A DNA stretch of 64,000 bases from Uranotaenia lowii (lineage: Eukaryota > Arthropoda > Insecta > Diptera > Culicidae), in assembly GCF_029784155.1 (NCBI RefSeq), contig NC_073693.1, positions 189,093,127-189,157,126 on the forward strand. Direction: 5' to 3'. Below the pieces are notes generated by a model, which worked only from the letters and a program-made list of their open reading frames with translations, was not told the DNA's origin and ran no database searches. Positions 62,332-64,000 of this stretch are shown here, piece after piece (the stretch's first letter is position 1; every line of letters begins with the position of its first letter). The translations under genes were made by a program, and so were the position numbers.

Positions 62332-62910
62332 TTTGACACGATTTTTTTCTATCTACAGCTACTGGTTTTGCCACAAATGGGGGATCAGGGAGGTAATGCA
62401 CAGCCTTTTTGTTCGAATTATCGATTAGATCAATTTTTCTTCACTGAGGGTTCCAGAGCACTGCACTTAGTATTGTCTGAAGGCGTTCATGATTTCAGGT
62501 TTGCAACAGGTTAGAGGTTGGTTCAGTTTTCCGCCTCTCACACCATCAGAACCGCACCCCGGCCGAAACTAGAATGAGCTTTTTTCTATTAGAACGGATC
62601 CAACAATGTACTTGACGAATTGGAACGGTGCTGCTGTTTCGATCTTGTCGTACTCGTCGCTCATCAGCTGTGCTGCATTTGCTGCAGTTCACATTATTTT
62701 ACATATCACCAAACACCCATCTAAGCTGGTACTAGTTTTGTTACTGTTAAACAGCACTGTTTAGTGCGATTTACTCATGCAATTCTCATTGAAGGGAACG
62801 CGCTTTGGCCGAACATATCTATCAGTCATTCTGTTTAATTATCCTCACTTGCTCGGTTATTTGACGACTTGAACACCAACGGTCGAGGTTATATCAAATC
62901 GTTCATTTAC
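62332..62910 (-). promoter_or_regulatory. Probable 5' UTR / promoter region of the 1A transcript
   Basis: Relatively G+C-rich, repeat-free DNA lies upstream of the 1A start. An ATG at 62660-62662 opens a short frame (MSDEYDKIETAAP), but no donor in a usable phase follows, so it may be an upstream ORF. No core promoter element can be called confidently. Confidence 0.35.
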
Positions 62911-64000
62911 GATACAACTTTTTTTTTTGTAATTTTTTATCGGCAGAAGAATTCATTTGCTTGTGAAAATAATATTTCTGAAGTGATGTTTATTTTTTTT
63001 TCGAAATAACACTAAATCTCGACGTTTCATGCATTTTTAAGTCATTTGGCATCAAAATTGAAATTTAGATTTTTCCGATTTCTTTTGGTCCCCCCCCCCC
63101 TTGGTGGTTTTTGAGAATTAAAAAAACCGAACCTGTGTTGCGCTTTGAGACAACCCTAATTCAAGGCTGGTTAGCAGTAATTTTGTACAGGTCAGTTATC
63201 TATGTTTTAAGGCTCGCAAACAAAAGCCTTTCCTAATAAAAGCAAAGCGTTTAGAAGCAACAGGTTGATTTATGTGAGAGTTCAGTTGTGTATTTTGTGT
63301 TGTATTTTGAGATAAATTTTTTATATTTAAAAAATAGGGTCCTTTTCTTATCTAAGAGTAAGCCAGTCTAGGACAAAAGGCTAGAAACTTTATCAAATGG
63401 TAAATGAAACTGAAAACCAGAAACAACGATCTCGCAAATTTTCGTTGAATTCTGTCGACAAACAGAGCAGAAATCTTCGATACTGTAATTTTGAAAAGCT
63501 TAAAAATGGCTCGATGGCATCGAAGGTAGAGTGTCCGTACCGGAAAATTCCGAACAGGATTTCTGGGGATTAAAAAAAATTGTGAACTTCCCGGGAAACG
63601 CTAAAAAATCCCGGTAATTCCCGAAGCCAATAAAAAGTGGTAAATTACTAAAAAATTTTAGAATCGAAATTGGAAAATTGGATCAGATTAAGAAGGGAAA
63701 ATGAGAGTTCTACCTCGATATATGGCTTGAACTTAATTTTTTTTTATAAAAACTGTTTAATACGTTGCATTTAACAAAAAATGTTTTTTCGTTCGAAAAC
63801 TTAGTGTAGAAGTAAAAAACGACAAAGAATCTATAAAATCAAACAATTCCAATTTAAAAAAAAACGCTACGCAGGGCTAGAAGTTGGTCACTTTTTAGTA
63901 ACTTTGTCACTTTTTTCAAGCTGGTCACTCACCAGTTACTTTTTTGGAAATTTGGTCACTAAAGTTACTATTTTTAATCATTTTCGTACAAATTATGTAC
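62911..64000. other. Repeat fragments at the right edge
   Basis: 63190-63400 matches 31150-31345 inside the 2.7-kb TIR element (AGCAGGTTGATTTATGTGA; GTAAGCCAGTCTAGGACAAA). 63540-63620 has CCCGGTAATTCCCG-type repeats. 63880-63980 repeats TTGGTCACT about four times. No gene. Confidence 0.5.

Noticed and set aside
61318..61878. 186-codon ORF on the plus strand
   Set aside because: It runs through a pogo-like repeat copy, has no domain and biased composition, and lies in transporter intron 1A.
62061..62226. Short plus-strand ORF starting [12 protein letters not shown]
   Set aside because: It is short, lies inside the intron next to exon 1A, has no known domain, and includes a poly-T-derived FFLQQ stretch.
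62629..62662. ATG with frame MSDEYDKIETAAP as another transporter start
   Set aside because: None of the GT sites downstream leaves phase 0 with a donor-like context, so it cannot join exon 2. At best it is an upstream ORF.

Overview
The window looks like a gene-poor, intron-rich, A+T-rich dipteran genome, most likely a mosquito (Culicidae). The evidence is one host gene with long introns, Jockey/R1/I-type non-LTR retrotransposon remnants, a decayed mariner-like element of the mosquito-typical ITmD37E kind, a tRNA-headed SINE, and many TA-flanked inverted-repeat elements. This assignment is inference; no species-diagnostic sequence was identified.

One host gene can be followed across almost the whole window on the minus strand: an SLC16-type monocarboxylate transporter (MFS fold). 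Ten coding exons join in frame: 52361-52375 or alternatively 62299-62331 (first coding exon), 32777-32895, 27158-27703, 26649-27079, 26427-26554, 16874-17099, 16629-16807, 16346-16568, 16053-16284 and 5747-6020 (stop). Every junction has GT/AG ends and matching phase. The predicted protein is about 790 or 796 residues. It carries the DGGYGW motif before TM1, twelve membrane segments in two halves, a long cytoplasmic loop encoded by exons 4-6, and an acidic, Ser/Asn-rich C-terminal tail. Exons 5 and 6 together form a phase-symmetric cassette. Exon 5 can also read through to a stop, so shorter isoforms are possible.

Everything else is repeat-derived or unrecognised. 1-1085 (-) is a retrotransposon ORF1 with three zinc knuckles, running off the left edge. 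6357-8585 holds foldback elements around an RNase H-region fragment. 10714-15072 (+) is a broken non-LTR element split by a 1.87-kb insertion with a 23-bp target duplication. 17385-19385 (-) is a 5'-truncated Jockey-clade element with an open reverse transcriptase. 19959-24549 is a set of inverted repeats inside a larger inverted repeat. 29112-31819 is a 2.7-kb TIR element with another inside it. 34441-35604 and 56343-58778 are TIR elements carrying tRNA-like sequence. 37765-39758 is a repeat-rich element with a degenerate tandem array. 46779-49852 is a dead mariner-like transposon that contains a nearly perfect 1264-bp palindrome. Further MITEs lie at 15075, 40054, 42265, 43198, 54493 and 58801.

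No bacterial-type system, CRISPR array, rRNA or functional tRNA was seen. The most interesting material is the unusual density and size of foldback elements inside one transporter gene's introns, and the gene's alternative first exons and loop cassette.
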